Shown here: positions 23,105-37,594 of the stretch, piece by piece | How positions within the stretch are numbered: the stretch's first letter is position 1 | How the letters are laid out: every line of letters begins with the position of its first letter | Origin: Cichorium intybus | Lineage: Eukaryota; Streptophyta; Magnoliopsida; Asterales; Asteraceae | Direction: 5' to 3' | NCBI GenBank assembly: GCA_023525715.1 | Contig: CM042013.1 | Span: 81,568,994 to 81,632,993 of the forward strand | Length of the DNA stretch: 64,000 bases | Position numbers and translations under genes: made by a program | The notes under the pieces: model-generated | What the model was told of the DNA's origin: nothing | The model's input: the letters and a program-made list of their open reading frames with translations, nothing else | Databases searched by the model: none

Positions 23105-23640
23105 TCATAGCTTCGTGTGATCATCCGACTTTAAGTCAAATGATTCCAAGATTCCTTCCGACTGGAGCCTGGCGATACGATTCTTATTTAAATGACCAAA
23201 ACGATAGTTCCACAGACGTGATTTATCGATAACATTCTCGTCAAAATCAACATTCAAGGTTACATTATCATTTCTACCAACACACACAACACTTTCATAT
23301 ATGCCATTACAAGGACTAGTTTTAAAACAAAAACAATTACTTTTATAAACCAAAATATTGCCATTATCATAATCAAAATAAAACTTGTAACCATCCTAGA
23401 ATAATGCATAAAATGAAATTATGTTTCGAGCTATTTCTGATGAGTAGCAACAATTAATTAGCCTAATCAAACTATTATTATCTATCCTTAGCTCATAATT
23501 CCCGATCCTTGTAACAGCAGCTGTCTGTCTGTTTCCCATGATCAGGTTGAGTTCTCGATGCTACAGCTCTCTACTTTCCTTTAGTCCCTGCATATCAGCA
23601 CAAGTGTGAGTACCATATCCTGTATCAAGGACCCAAGAAT
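23105..23640 (-). pseudogene. pol: Copia protease and GAG-pre-integrase, first copy
   Basis: The protease start SNSWVLDTGYGTHTC carries the Asp-Thr-Gly active site (about 23618-23627). The segment 23560-23354 is frame-broken. GAG-pre-integrase follows at 23353-23105 (SRLWNYRFGHLNKNRIARL, EGILESFDLKSDD). The Cys pair that should follow is deleted here but present in the second copy (16300-16340). Confidence 0.8.
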
Positions 23641-24623
23641 TGGAAGTCATAGTACTATACAATTCGATCATGAATATACCAGTGGTGCCAGACTCTTTGA
23701 CCCTGTTGTTCTTCAGGTCCTCTAGGTACTTCGGGCAGCTACGTTTCCAGTGTCCCTTCTGCTGGCAGTAAAAGTAGATAGCCTCTTTCAGGTCACTGGT
23801 AGGGGCAATATCGAAATTAGCCTTTCTCTTAAAGCCGTGGTTGCCCTTGGCTTTTCCTTTTCTGCTGGGATGAGAACCTTTCTTCCGTTTGCTATTACCA
23901 TGATGAATGGCTAGGATGGGAGCAGGGGACTTATTGCCACGAGCCTGCTTCATGCTGGCCTCAGCGGTCTTCAGCATCCTGTGTAACTCCATCATGGACG
24001 TGTCCACATTTTTCAAGTTATAGTTCATAATGAACTGTTGATATGAACTAGAAAGCGAGTTAAGGACCATGTCAATGGCCAACTCATTAGACAACTGGAC
24101 ACCAAGACTTTGTAGCCTGTCAATGTATGACTTAGTTTTCTAAACGTGAGTACGCACAGACGCTCCGTCTTACAGTTTACAGGAAATAAGGGACTTGACA
24201 ATTTCAAATCATTCCTGCCTGGCTTGCTCATAGAACATTTCCTTACGGCTGAAGATTGATGTCATAAGCATCAGCATTCTCAAAACCCTTTTGGAGTTCT
24301 GAGGGCGTGGTAGCCAACATCAGGCAGGCAACCTTGGTTGACTCGTCAGTCGTCATAGTGCTTATCATAAGGAGTTATTTCTTCATCAACAGTAGTCTCA
24401 TCTACATCTGGGAGATCAGTGTCAAGGACATACTCTTTGCCCTCGAACCTCAAAGAAATCCTCAAAGCCCGGATCCAGTCGAGATAGTTTGGACCCGTAA
24501 GCTTTTCCCTCGAGAGGAAGGAAAGCAGATAGATGTTGGTTAGTGCTAGAGGAGGAGGAGGAGGTGGTGGTGGAGGAGGAGTCGGGGTCGGACCAAGTTG
24601 ATGTTATTATTATTGACAGACAT
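23641..24623 (-). pseudogene. gag: Copia gag, broken
   Basis: It starts at Met 24621-24623 (MSVNNNNINL, then a run of Leu/His/Pro codons from a CTCC repeat). The gag core follows in a second frame (LTGPNYLDWIRALRISLRF, near 24490-24430), then SLSSSYQQFIMNYN and the nucleocapsid KGKAKGNHGFKRK. The zinc knuckle reads YFYCQQKGHWKRSC (about 23736-23778), so the first Cys of the CCHC motif is replaced by Tyr. Frameshifts lie around 24540, 24340 and 24150. Confidence 0.8.
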
Positions 24624-25851
<1,228 letters not shown>

Positions 25852-25863
25852 GCTCTGATACCA
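25852..25863 (-). other. Primer binding site, Met-tRNA type
   Basis: GCTCTGATACCA is the reverse of TGGTATCAGAGC and sits next to the 5' LTR at 25865. Confidence 0.9.
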
Positions 25864-25864
25864 C

Positions 25865-26562
25865 TGTTGGGATTTGATCATATAACACAAAATCATATGC
25901 AGTGGAAGACGATTAAGATCAAACCACATAAAATTCCATGAACACATTTAGGATCATATCAGTTTATAGCAATTCATAGGAACTTTAAACAAACAATAAT
26001 GTACCTCATGAAGTCGTTTCCTTTGTGATCTAGTCAAGGCCGCGACTGCAGGATGATCAGGATCCAAAATTCGAATCCCTCTAGTGACTTGTACTCAGGG
26101 ACAACCAGAAAACCAGACAGGTCAAGAGCAAAGAACTCTAACCCTGGACACGGAAGAGTTTTCGTAGAGGGAGGAAGGTGATTGGCGGCTCCAAAGGGTT
26201 TGTGAAGCCTTTGGGTGTCACCCCAAGGCCTCTATTTATAGTCAATGGCTCCTAGGGTTTCAAACTTAGGAACCTTTTTGGCAGCCGCACCCCCTGGACT
26301 TGTTCCATTGATTATATCTTTAATCAATTATAATTCAATCCCTTTAATTGGGTCCAAATTAATCCTAGATTAATTTACCAATTAAATTATTATTATTCTT
26401 TTAGTTTCCAATCAATTTATTCTCTAGAAAATAATTAACTAAATAACCTTTCCTCTATTTTGACTCTGAATGTTTTTCTGGGTTCTGAGGGCAACCCAAA
26501 AGGACTCTACCTTTTATCAGAAGTGTTATAACAAGTTGATGACCTTGGACACTATTCTAACA
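25865..26562 (-). repeat. 5' LTR of minus-strand Copia
   Basis: In plus reading it runs from TGTTGGGATTTGATCAT to GGACACTATTCTAACA, with proper TG..CA ends. TATTTATA near 26233 is the TATA box in reverse. It aligns throughout with 12153-12841. Confidence 0.92.
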
Positions 26563-26748
26563 GTAGCTTGATCTCACGATCGAGTAAACCACTTAATTCT
26601 CCATATTGATCTTTGATTGTGTGTTCTTCTTGTATTTCTTGCTACAACAATTTCTTTGGTCGAGTGCTAATTATCGAGTGTTCATTTGGTTGAATCTTGA
26701 TCTTGAGAGGTTGGAAGTTTTTGATATCACTTGTTGCTTTACCCAACA
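26563..26748 (+). repeat. Outer-layer Copia-like LTR, copy 2 (right part)
   Basis: It resumes after the Copia insertion (TTGATCTCACGATCGAG, AACCACTTAATTC) and ends CCCAACA. It aligns with the end of copy 1 around 9690-9740. The TSD copy GTAGC opens it. Confidence 0.55.
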
Positions 26749-27117
26749 GATCCAACATACAAATAATAACGAGCTAAGGCACAGTTGTCCAGAACATTTA
26801 GGAGGACTGAGGAAGGTCACACCTTGTCCAAATGAACTAGGAGCAGTTTAGCTGTTAATGGAAGTAAACAGTCAGAGTATGATCTTCAAAAGTCCAGAAT
26901 TTTTCTTCTAGAAGAAGAGTATGTCTTAGAAGATCTTGGAGAAGTTCATCAGACAATAGCTGAAGACCATTGTTCCCCCTTTGAAAGTTATTCACTTTCA
27001 AAGTTAAAGTGTTGAAACCAGGAGGGTCCTCAATGGCCTTGAAAGCGGAGAACCAGAGAGAACAAGAGAACTTCGGTGACAGGAAGATTAGTTCAGATCA
27101 GTCTCTAAATGGGAAAT
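26749..27117 (+). other. Decayed segment between outer-layer LTRs
   Basis: No coding identity is seen. It ends with CTCTAAATGGGAAAT, a likely polypurine tract for the LTR that begins at 27118. Similar CTCTAAATGGAAAA occurs at about 10470. Confidence 0.4.
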
Positions 27118-27653
27118 TGTTGAGCAAAATGTGGAGCCTAATCTGAATCAGGAAAGTCGAGATGACCGAAGAGATTCATTTTTCTAAAGCAACCAGAAAC
27201 AGAGGCGAACAATTGTCTGTATTGTTGAGGTCTACACCGGACGAATCCTTAGTTCTCTGTCAAGGAAGGTCTTCGCTCCGGTTAGACTAACTGAATTGGA
27301 TCAGTGTAAGAAGATATCACGATTCGGGTGCATCTCACCTAGTATGACAACAGTGCTTCTTCAGTTGATCAACACACTTGAGTTGGAACTAGAGACATCT
27401 GGATCAATAGGAACGAGGAAAGTTATGCCTCATCTCGATCAGCAGATGTGTCCTTGGTTGGATATGCGGAGAAGGTAATCAACAATAGACAACAGGAGTT
27501 GGTGATAACCTAGGAGGTCAGCAGACCGGAAAGACTATCAGACCAAAGATTTGTGATATAGAGTAAACTCCATAAGAATGAAATATACATGTCAGGAGAA
27601 GCCAATCACGGTATCTTTTACAAACCGCGGTTCACCGTGACAGTGGTAGCTGG
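27118..27653 (+). repeat. Outer-layer Copia-like LTR, copy 3 (part 1)
   Basis: It starts TGTTGAGCAAAATGTGG and follows copy 1 (8570-9100). It is interrupted at GCTGG (27649-27653) by the Tek-2 complex and continues at 37748. Confidence 0.7.
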
Positions 27654-28255
27654 TGTAACGCCTAGTTCCAACATAGAGTATACCCAAAAAAAAATTCATA
27701 TTTATAACATAAATAGTATAATTGGATACTCACGTGCTCTGGAATCTACAAGAATTTATCACCGAGAATCGTCCTACGATCCGAGTCGGGCGCTACAACT
27801 GCTAACCTGCATACAACACAACACATACATGTAAGCTACAAAGCTTAGTGAGCAACAATGCAACAACATGAATAACTTATTTAAAATGTAATACATCACC
27901 CAACTCATGGGTGTAGTTATTCCCTGCAACAACTCATATGTGCTGGTTAATATAAACATATCAAATCAGCTATACTTCTTTATTAATAACTACAAGTACT
28001 CTTTATGTAGTTACATCGGTATCTACCGATACCTAAGTTACTAATAAACAACCACGGTGTAATACAAGTAAAACAAGTATACACCTAACCGACAACTTGA
28101 TACCACTACACGGTACTTCATCACACTGATTTCCAACATGGAATCCTATACTCTACAACCTTTCTGATCGTAATCCACAAGGGCTTTATATCCAACTCTT
28201 CCTCACCCTCTACCGTTTTGAGTCACTAAGACTTACCACTGCCCTTATTGTAGTA

Positions 28256-28790
28256 TGAGCACAAAAGCTCTAACCACATATGTTGGGCAATTTAGCCCAA
28301 TCTCGCAGCCACGAAGGCCGATATATGTTCCACAATGGTTCTTACAATATGTCGAGTAGTTAAACCCAAACGCGTAACCACAAAGGCTATTATGAACCAC
28401 AAAGGTTCCTGTAATATATCGGGTAGTTAAAACCAACCGCGTAACCACAAAGGCTATTATGAAATACAAAGGTAGCTATATCATGTTGGGCAATTAAGTT
28501 CAACCTCCTAGCCACAAAGGCTGTATATTTGGACACTGAGTCCAATCTCCTAGCCATATAGGCCGTATATTTAGACACTGAGTCCAATCTCCTAGCCAGA
28601 TAATCTGTAATTTGGATATCAAATCCAATCTCTTGTATATTTGGATATCAAATGTAAGCTCCTAGACATAGAGGCCGTATATTTATATATCAAATCCAAT
28701 CTCCTAGCCACAGAGGCCGTATATTTGGAAATCAAATCCAATCTCCTAGCCACAGAGGCTATATATTTGGAACACTACAGATCCTCACTC
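28256..28790 (-). repeat. Tandem minisatellite inside LTR A
   Basis: A unit of about 42-48 bp (CTCCTAGCCACAGAGGCCG, then TATATTTGGATATCAAATCC) is repeated about eight times, preceded by two longer units of about 70 bp (CGCGTAACCACAAAGGCT, then ATTATGAA). LTR C has only three to four of the short units (35637-35815), so copy number varies between LTRs of one element. Confidence 0.85.
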
Positions 28791-29850
28791 GACCACTAAG
28801 GTCTGCATGAACCGTACAAGTTCCCAAAATATATCTTAGGTAATTGAACCCAATCACCTGGCCACAAACGCTCAACATCATGACTGTAACGTACTCGTAC
28901 CCAACAGTCCATGCATACCTGTAAAATCACAAGTAACGTATACATACTACATCATACTACATATATTTCACCATATATATTCATTTTGCATACTTTTATA
29001 TGGTTGCTAAATACTCTTTAAGCAAACCACTAATATTATTGTTGTACCTATTCACAAAGTACTCATATTGTGATATATTTAAACCTTACTTTAAATGAAC
29101 ACGAGATTCTCATCTCAATGCGGGTTACTACACATCATAACCACAAACTTCTAACACATATATTCACATAGGATTCTCTATGTGTCTACATAGTTTACAC
29201 GTAATTTACTACATCTATCATCTTGTGTATATCTACAAAACTCACCTGTAATAACAAGTTACTTCTAACACTTGATACACCCAGATTACAAAGTACTCAT
29301 ACATAGTAACCTCTACATACTTGTGAATTAACTATGATCACACATACACACATAACATGTTACAACTAACATGTAGGTAGAGTTACTCACTTGGATATAG
29401 TAGCTTTACACCGTTGCAAATGGTATAATTGGTAGGCCAAAGTGTTTTCTCACCACCTTCTACACCTACACCATACCACATACATCCCACACATAAGTGA
29501 ATACCTTGTATTCACTTGCTATAGTTCTATTCATTCAACTATAGCTTATTTCACACTTAGGGTTTGAATTACAACCCAACTACACATCCAATTCGAGAAT
29601 TATATGCTACAACATGCATAGTTACACGTGGATTATCAACACCACCTGGAACCGACCCTTTCCAAATAACTCAACCAATCATTTGAAGCTAAAACATAGA
29701 ATCTTACCTTCAAGAAGAATGATATCGAATCCTACTTCAACTTCTCGAGTCCTAGGCTTCCAATTCGACTTAAGGGGCTTTGGGGTGTTTTCCAGGGTTT
29801 TGAAGTGTTTTTCTTCGAGTTTATTTCCCCCAAATGAACCCAAAACCGGC

Positions 29851-30104
29851 TTATAAAAAGTGGGTCTGCGTGAAGATAGAGCCGCTATTGACAAAGATAG
29901 AGCCGCTATTTACAAAAGATAACGCCGCTATCTATGACAGCACGACCCGTGCAGTCAAGCACGACCCGTGTGAAGCCACTGCTTGCTTCTGATCACTCGT
30001 ACACAACCCGTGTTTCCTAACACGACCCGTGCAAGTCCAAAATAGTCCCGGACAGTGTTTTTAAGTCATTTTACACGACCCGTGTAACTCCACACGACCC
30101 TTGT
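29851..30104 (-). promoter_or_regulatory. LTR A promoter: TATA box with palindrome array
   Basis: TTATAAAA at 29851-29858 is TTTTATAA on the coding strand. Upstream lie three GATAGAGCCGCTATT/GATAACGCCGCTATC units (29875-29889, 29896-29910, 29918-29932). Next come six CACGACCCGTG-type units (29941-29951, 29960-29970, 30001-30013, 30021-30031, 30073-30085, 30092-30104). Both types are imperfect palindromes centred on CG. The role as promoter elements is inferred from position. Confidence 0.6.
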
Positions 30105-30244
30105 AGCTCCTTTTTGGCATTTTTCAAGGAAAAACTTCATCTAAAAGGCTTTCTATCCACCCTAAAATATATAACAACATGGTTAATCTTAATCACACCA
30201 AGATTAACACATAAACTCCTACTAAAAGGGACAATGGTGTTACA

Positions 30245-31585
30245 AATTCTTCTCCCCTTCAAAAGATTCCGTCCTCGGAATCTCATAGCAACCTATCACA
30301 TTACTTAAGATTTCTCTACACACCGGCATTCATGTTTCGTTTAAAGCTCACATTACTCACTAGGAACTTTAGCTTCTATTCAATATAGTTCTATACATAC
30401 TATATTATCTACTTTCCTTACTGTACACGTACATATATCTTTGCATCATACAGTATAATCATTAAACATCTCTATGTTGTATACTCATATACACACATAC
30501 ACAGTCACAACCTGCTACATGGTTGCAAAGTATTCGATATGCAACTGCCACATACTCTTACTACTACTTATGATCACAAAATAGTCATGATGTTATGGCC
30601 ACATACATTATTTGATCACTAGGTATTTGTTAAGTGATCTCCATCCGCATTACATATGTTACATAAAACATCTATTTTGTTTTCAACAACACATTACACG
30701 TAGTAACGATGTTTTCATCTCGTCAATACTTATAATCTCTCTCACTAACACAATAGTGATTTGGACGGTGTTAATATGCTCAGCACTACAAGCCGCACAT
30801 AGTCAGTTTGTTGAACCATGAATATCCGCTTAGTGCATCTTGCTGGGCACAACAATTCTGCATCTATTTACTCAGTACATCAAGTTACAACATCTACATA
30901 CTAGACTTAAACGCGTCTAGTATTAGCTACACATTAACACATTACATATGATATACTACAGCACAAAATTGGTAGGTATGTACTTTGCATACACAATCCC
31001 AACCAGTTAATACTTAACTCGTAGTTCTTATATCATATACAACATTATACTATCATTCAACTTCAGTACATAGTACCCTAGTACTATACACAGCATGGTA
31101 TCTTCGTACTAATTATCACAAAGAGTCACCGACTGGTACTCCGTACCAATCGTCACACATTATCAAATCGTTTAATACTCGCTTATGGTACCTCGTACCG
31201 TTCCACGATCTCAGATCACAGTACATCATACCATTCTTCGAATAATCTTGGGGAGATAACTATTTTTCTTCATAGTAAAAACTTCCCTTTCTGTCTAAGT
31301 ATCATCATACTTCAACTATTATGCAATTTATACCACTTATACTCGTTAGTGGAAATTTTGTTACATAGCTAACCAATTAAATTTTTCACACATAAAGGAA
31401 CACAAACTCTTCGTTATGTGTATACGTATACATTACATTAGAGTTAGTCATAACCTCTAACAGCGGGTATATGTATACATATATATTACATTACAAGGTT
31501 AGCTAGTACTCATACTTTCACTTGAAATTCTTCTCATTACAACACTTTTCGTCTTTAACATAACAACTACATCCAAACACCCTGG
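30245..31585 (-). other. Partial interior A of Tek-2
   Basis: It begins at the PPT (AATTCTTCTCCCCTTCAAAA in plus reading, 30245-30264) and matches interior B from 32814 onward. It ends abruptly at TGG (31583-31585), where LTR sequence starts. No coding content is seen. Confidence 0.75.
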
Positions 31586-32813
31586 TCGCTAAGTACTCTT
31601 TAAGCAAACCACTAATATTATTGCTGTACCTATTCACAAAGTACTCATATTGTGATATATGTAAACCATACTTTAAATAAACACGAGATTCTCATCTCAA
31701 TGCCGGTTACTACACATAGTAACCACAAACTTCTAACATATATAATCACATAGGATTCTCTATGTGTCTACATAGTTTACATGTAATTTACTAGATGTAT
31801 CATCTTGTGTATAACTACAAAACTCACCTGTAATAACAAGTTATTTCTAACACTTGATACACCCGATTACAAAGTACTCATACATAGTAATCTCTACATA
31901 CTTGTAAATCAACTAGGATCACACATACACACATAACATGTTACAACTAACATGTCACCAAGATATAGTAGCTTTACACCATTCCAAATGGTATAATTGG
32001 TTGGCCAAAGTGTTTATCACCACCTTCAGCACCTACACCATACCACATACATACCACACACACGTGAATACCTTGTATTCACTTTCTATAGTTCTATTCA
32101 TTCAACTATAGCTTATTTCACACTTAGGGTTTGAATTACAACCCAACTACACATCTAATTCAAGAATTCTATGCTACAACATCCATAGTTACAGGTGGGT
32201 TATCAACACCACCTGGAACCGACCCTTTCCAAACAACTCAACCAATCAATTGAAGCTAGGACATAGAATATTACCTTCAAGAAGCATGATATCGAATCCT
32301 ACTTCAAATTCTCGAGTCTTAGGGTTCCAATTCGACTTTAGGAGCTTCGGGGTATTTTCCAGGGTTTTGGAGCATTTTTCTTCTAGTTTATTTCCCCCAA
32401 ATGAACCCAAAACCGGTTTCTAAAATGTGGGTCTGCGCAAAGATAGAGCCGCTATTGACAAAGATAGAGTCATTATCTACAATAGAGCCGCTATTGAGAA
32501 AAGATAGCGCCGCTATCTATGACAACACGACGCGTGCAGTCAAGCAAGACCCCTATGAATCCACTCGTACATGACCCGTGTTTCCTAACATGACCCGTGT
32601 AAGTCTAAAGCAGTCCTGGACAGTGTTTTTAAGTAATTTTACACGACCCGTGTAACTCCACACGACCCGTGTAGCTCCTTTTTTGGCATTTTTCAAGGAA
32701 AAACTTCATCTAAAAGGGTTTCTAACCACCCTAACATATATAACAACATGGTTAATCTTAATCACGCCAAGATTAACACATAAACACCTACTAAAAGGAA
32801 CAATGGTGTTACA
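31586..32813 (-). repeat. Tek-2 LTR B, truncated
   Basis: It corresponds to LTR A from about 29001 to 30244 and ends AATGGTGTTACA. The promoter palindromes are retained but more mutated (32440-32670). The LTR half that would carry the minisatellite is deleted. Confidence 0.82.
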
Positions 32814-35037
32814 AATTCGTCTCCCCTTCAAAAGATTCCGTCCTCGGAATATCATAGCAACCTATCACATTGATTAAGATTTCTCTACACACCTACATTC
32901 CTGTTTGGATTAAAGCTCACATCACTCACTAGTAACTTTAGCTTCTATTCATCTCTCATGTCGGTGGTGATGGGTTTGATTGCTAAGGAAATGGTTCTAT
33001 CAATCACAACCGAAATCACATTCAAATAGTTCTACACATACTATATTAATCTAATTTCCTTACTGTGCATGTACATATATCTTTGCATCATATAGTATAA
33101 TCATTAAACATCTCTACGTTGTATACTCATATACACACATACACAATCGCAACCTGTTACATGGTTGCTAAGTATTCGATATGCAACTGCCACATACTCT
33201 TACTACTACTTATGATCACAAAATAGTCATGTTGTTATTGCCACATACTATATTTGATCACTAGGTATTTGTTAAGTGATCTCCATACGCATTACATATG
33301 TTACACAAAACATCTATTTTGTTTTCAACAACATATTACACGTACTAACGATGTTTTCATCTCGTCACTACTTATAATCTATCTCACTATCACAATAGTG
33401 AATTGGACGGTGTTAATCTGATCAGCACTACAAGCCACACATACTCAGTTCGTCGAACCATGAGTATCCACTTAGTGCATCTTGTCGGGCACAACAGTTT
33501 TGCATCTATTTACTCTATACATCAAGTTACAACATCTACATACTAGACTTAAGTGCGTCTAGTATTAGCTACACATTAACACATTACATATGATATACTA
33601 CAGGACAAAATTGGTTGGTAGTTACTTTGCATACACAATCCCAACCAGTTACTACTTAACTCGTAGTTCTTATATCGTATACAACATTATACTATCATTC
33701 AACTTCAGTACATAGTACCCTGGTACTATACACTGCATGGTATCTCTAATAGCGACTATATATATGCATATACATTACATTACAAGGTTAGCTAGTACTC
33801 ATACTTTCACTTGTAATACTTCTCATTACAATACTTTCCATCTTTAATAATTACCGGATTGATTTTTAAGAAAACTAAAATTCCCTCAATCACTATCGTA
33901 TTCATTCCAGTATAGATCTACTGGATTCTTCATTCCACTCACACACAAGTCTTTTAAGGCTAACTCTCTCCTTTATTTGCATTCCTAACAAGGAATGATT
34001 ACAGCCTGCTAACATGCTATACATAATATGACAAATACATTCAAACACCCTGGCTTAGCCGGCCAAAGCGTTTATCTCTATCTTTCCAACTACATAAGTT
34101 ATACTTAGTCAATCCAATTATTCTCTCATGCACCCATTTCACTAGCAAGAAAAGAGAAGTGATTCTCCCTTAAACATATGAGACCACTTATTCTAACATA
34201 TTACCTATTATAGAATTTAGCAACATAAATTACATAATACCGGTTCACAACGAACCCAACTTCCGCTAACCATAATATTTCAGTTATATTAGCGTAACTA
34301 CATAGCACTTAAGGCTAACCGTCGCTTCTCTAACATTTTAACGTTGTCTTACAGCATTCTGCTAATACTTGCCACCGATATGGTGCAGTTATTTCTAAGG
34401 AAAATTGGTAGCAACTCTACCTTACCATATCCCACACATTGACGACTCTAGTAACTTCTTCAATATATGTCGATCACTTGCTATCAATATCAACTATATC
34501 ATTCTCATTTAGACCCTCACCATGTTGTGGTCTACCGGTCACCTTTCTAGTCACCGGCTCTAGCTGAATATTCGTTATTTCGAAAAATAACTTACATACC
34601 TTTTTCTATAATTGCTGCCCACAACTCCCATGGAAATTCTACTACCTTTCTTCTTTCTCTATTCATCGAGCTTCAAAACAGGCTCGTCCGCTTCTTTGTG
34701 TATACCTACAACAATATGTATTAATTTACTTACAACATCAAAATTCATTACTTGCAATTCTGTCGGATTTCTTTTTGCTGGGCCCCTAGCCCCTTCTTTG
34801 TACCGAGCCTTAAAAAAAACCCAGCCACCACTTGCGCTCTCAGCTCTAAATTTTCACAAATCGGGTTACTCCGAGTACTTCATATACTTCAAAATTCAGC
34901 AATAATCAGGTCATATACAACACACATGTTTATATACACCTAATTTAACAACACAATCTACTATCTCTCAAGGTTTAAGTCTAGGAATCTAATCTACAGA
35001 CACCTAGTTCAGTTAAACCACAGCTCTGATACCAACT
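32814..35037 (-). other. Interior B of Tek-2 with PPT and PBS
   Basis: The PPT is at 32814-32833 (reverse of AAGGGGAGACGAATT) and the PBS at 35023-35034 (GCTCTGATACCA, reverse of TGGTATCAGAGC). This is the only interior copy in the complex with both ends. It is homologous to the Tek-1 interior (3013-5620). No gag or pol frame is seen. Confidence 0.8.
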
Positions 35038-37188
35038 TGTAACGCCCAGTTTCAGCACAGAGTATACCCAGAAAAAATTTTCACATTTATAACATAAATA
35101 GTATAACTGGATACTAGTGTGCTCTGGATTCTACAAGAAGTTATCACCGAGAATCGTCCTACTATCCAAGCCAGGCGCTACAACTGCTAACCTGCATACA
35201 ACACAACACATACACGTAAGCTACAAATCTTACTAAGCAACAATGCAACAACATGAATAACTTATTTAAAATGTAATACATCGCCCAACTCATGGGTGTA
35301 GTTATTCCCTGCAACAACTCATATGTACTGGTTAATATAAACATATCAAATCAGCTATACTTCTTTATTAATAACTACAAGTACTCTTTATGTAGTTACA
35401 CCGGTATCTACGGATACCTAAGTTACAAATAAACAACCACGGTGTAATACAAGTAACACAAGTATACACCTAACCGACAACTTGGTACCATTACATGGTA
35501 CTTTGTCACACTGATTTCCAACATGGAATCCTATACCCTACGAAATTTCTGATCGTAATCCACAAGGGCTTTATATCCAACTCTTCCTCACCCTCTACGG
35601 TTTCGAGTCACTAAGACTCACCACTGCCCTTATTCTAGGCCGTATATTTGGATATCAAATCCAATCTCCTGTATATTTGGATATCAAATCCAAGATCCTA
35701 TTCACAGAGGTCGTATATTTGGATATCAAATCCAATCTCCTAGCCACAGAGGCCGTATATTTGGATATCAAATCCAATATCCTAGCCACAGAGGCCATAT
35801 ATTTGGAATAGTACATGTCCTCACTCGACCACTAAGGTCTGCATGAACAGTAAAAGTTCCCACAATATATCTTGGGTAATTTAACCCAATCACCTGGCGA
35901 CAAAGGCTCAACATCATGACTGTAACGTACTTATACCCAACGGTCCCTGCATACCTGTAAAATCACAAGTATCGTATACATACTACATATATTTCACCAT
36001 ATATATTCATTTTGCATACTTTTCTATGATTGCTCATTACTCTTTAAGCAAACCACTAATATTACTGTTGTACCTATTCACAAAGTACTCATATTGTGAA
36101 ATATGTAAACCTTACTTAAAATGGACTCGAGATTCTCCTCTGAATGTCGGTTACTACACATCGTAACCACAAACTTCTAACACATATAATCACATAGGAT
36201 TCTCTATGTGTCTACATAGTTTACACGTAATTTACTACATGTATCATCTCGTGTATAAACACAAAACTCACCTGTAATAACAAGTTATTTCTAACACTTG
36301 ATACACCCGGATTACAAAGTACTCATACATAGTAATCTCTACATACTTGTGAATTAACTAGGATCACAGATACACACATAACATGTTACAACTAACATGT
36401 AGGTAGAGTTACTCACCTAGATATAGTAGCTTTACACTGTTCCAAATGGTTTAATTGGTAGGCTAAAGTGTTTTCTCACTACCTTCAGCACCTACACCAT
36501 ACTACATACATACCACACATAAGTGAATACCTTGTATTCACTTGCTATAGTTCTATTCATTCAACTATAGCTTATTTCACACTTAGGGTTTGAATTACAA
36601 CCCAACTACACATCCAATTCGAGAATTATATTCTACAACATCCATAGTTACAGGTGGGTTATCAACACCACCTGGAACCAATCCTTTCCAAACAACTCAA
36701 CCAATCAATTGAAGCTAGAACATAGAATCTTACCTTCAAGAAGGATGATATCGAATCCTACTTCAAATTCTCGAGTCCTAGGCTTCCAATCCGACTTAAG
36801 GGGCTTTGGGGTGTTTTCCAGGGTTTTGGAGCATTTTTCTTCGAGTTTATTTCCCCCAAATGAACCCAAAACCGGCTCATAAAAAGTGGGTCTGCGCGAA
36901 GATAGAGCCGCTATTGACAAAAGATAGCGCCGTTATCTACGACAGCACGACCCGTGTTTCCTAACACGACCCATATAAGTCAAAAACAGTCCCGGACGGT
37001 GTTTTTAAGTCATTTTACACGACCCGTGTAACTCTACACGACCCGTATAGCTCTTTTTTGGCATTTTTAAAAGAAAAACATCATCTAAAAGGGTTTCTAA
37101 CCACCCTAACATATATAACAACATGGTTAATATTAATCACGCCAAGATTAACACATAAACACCTACTAAAAGGGACAATGGTGTTACA
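35038..37188 (-). repeat. Tek-2 LTR C
   Basis: It is 2,151 bp, from TGTAACGCCCAGTTTCAG to ACAATGGTGTTACA in plus reading. It is shorter than LTR A mainly through loss of minisatellite units and of part of the palindrome array (near 36900-37050). Confidence 0.88.
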
Positions 37189-37594
37189 AATTCTTCTCCC
37201 CTTCAAAATATTCCTTCCTCGGAATCTCATAGCAATCTATCACATTGCTTAAGATTTCTCTACACACCTGCATTCGTGTTTGGATTAAAGCTCTTATTAC
37301 TCACAAGGAACTTTAGCTTCTATTCATCTCTCATCTCAGTGGCGATGAGTTTGATTGCTAAGGAAATGCTCCTATCAACCATAACCGAAATCACATTCAC
37401 ATAGTTCTATACATACTATATGAATCTACTTTCCTTATTGTACACGTACATATATATTTGCATCATATAGTATAATCATTCCACATCTCTACATTGTATA
37501 CTCATATACACACATAAACAGTCACAACCTGCTACATGGTTGCAAAGTATTCGATATGCAACTGCCATATACTCTTACTACTTCTTATTATCAC
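37189..37594 (-). other. Partial interior C of Tek-2
   Basis: The PPT is at 37189-37208. It matches the start of interiors A and B, then breaks at CAC (37592-37594), where the first part of an LTR follows. Confidence 0.75.

Larger units (their letters stand above)
27654..30244 (-). repeat. Tek-2 LTR A (3' LTR)
   Basis: It is 2,591 bp long. In plus reading it starts TGTAACGCCTAGTTCC and ends GGACAATGGTGTTACA. It contains a long tandem array (28256-28790), and a promoter block with a TATA box and palindromes (29851-30104). Confidence 0.88.

Noticed and set aside
28256..28790. Regularly spaced repeats resembling a CRISPR array
   Set aside because: The units are imperfect, have no unique spacers, lie inside a plant LTR and vary between LTR copies; this is a minisatellite.
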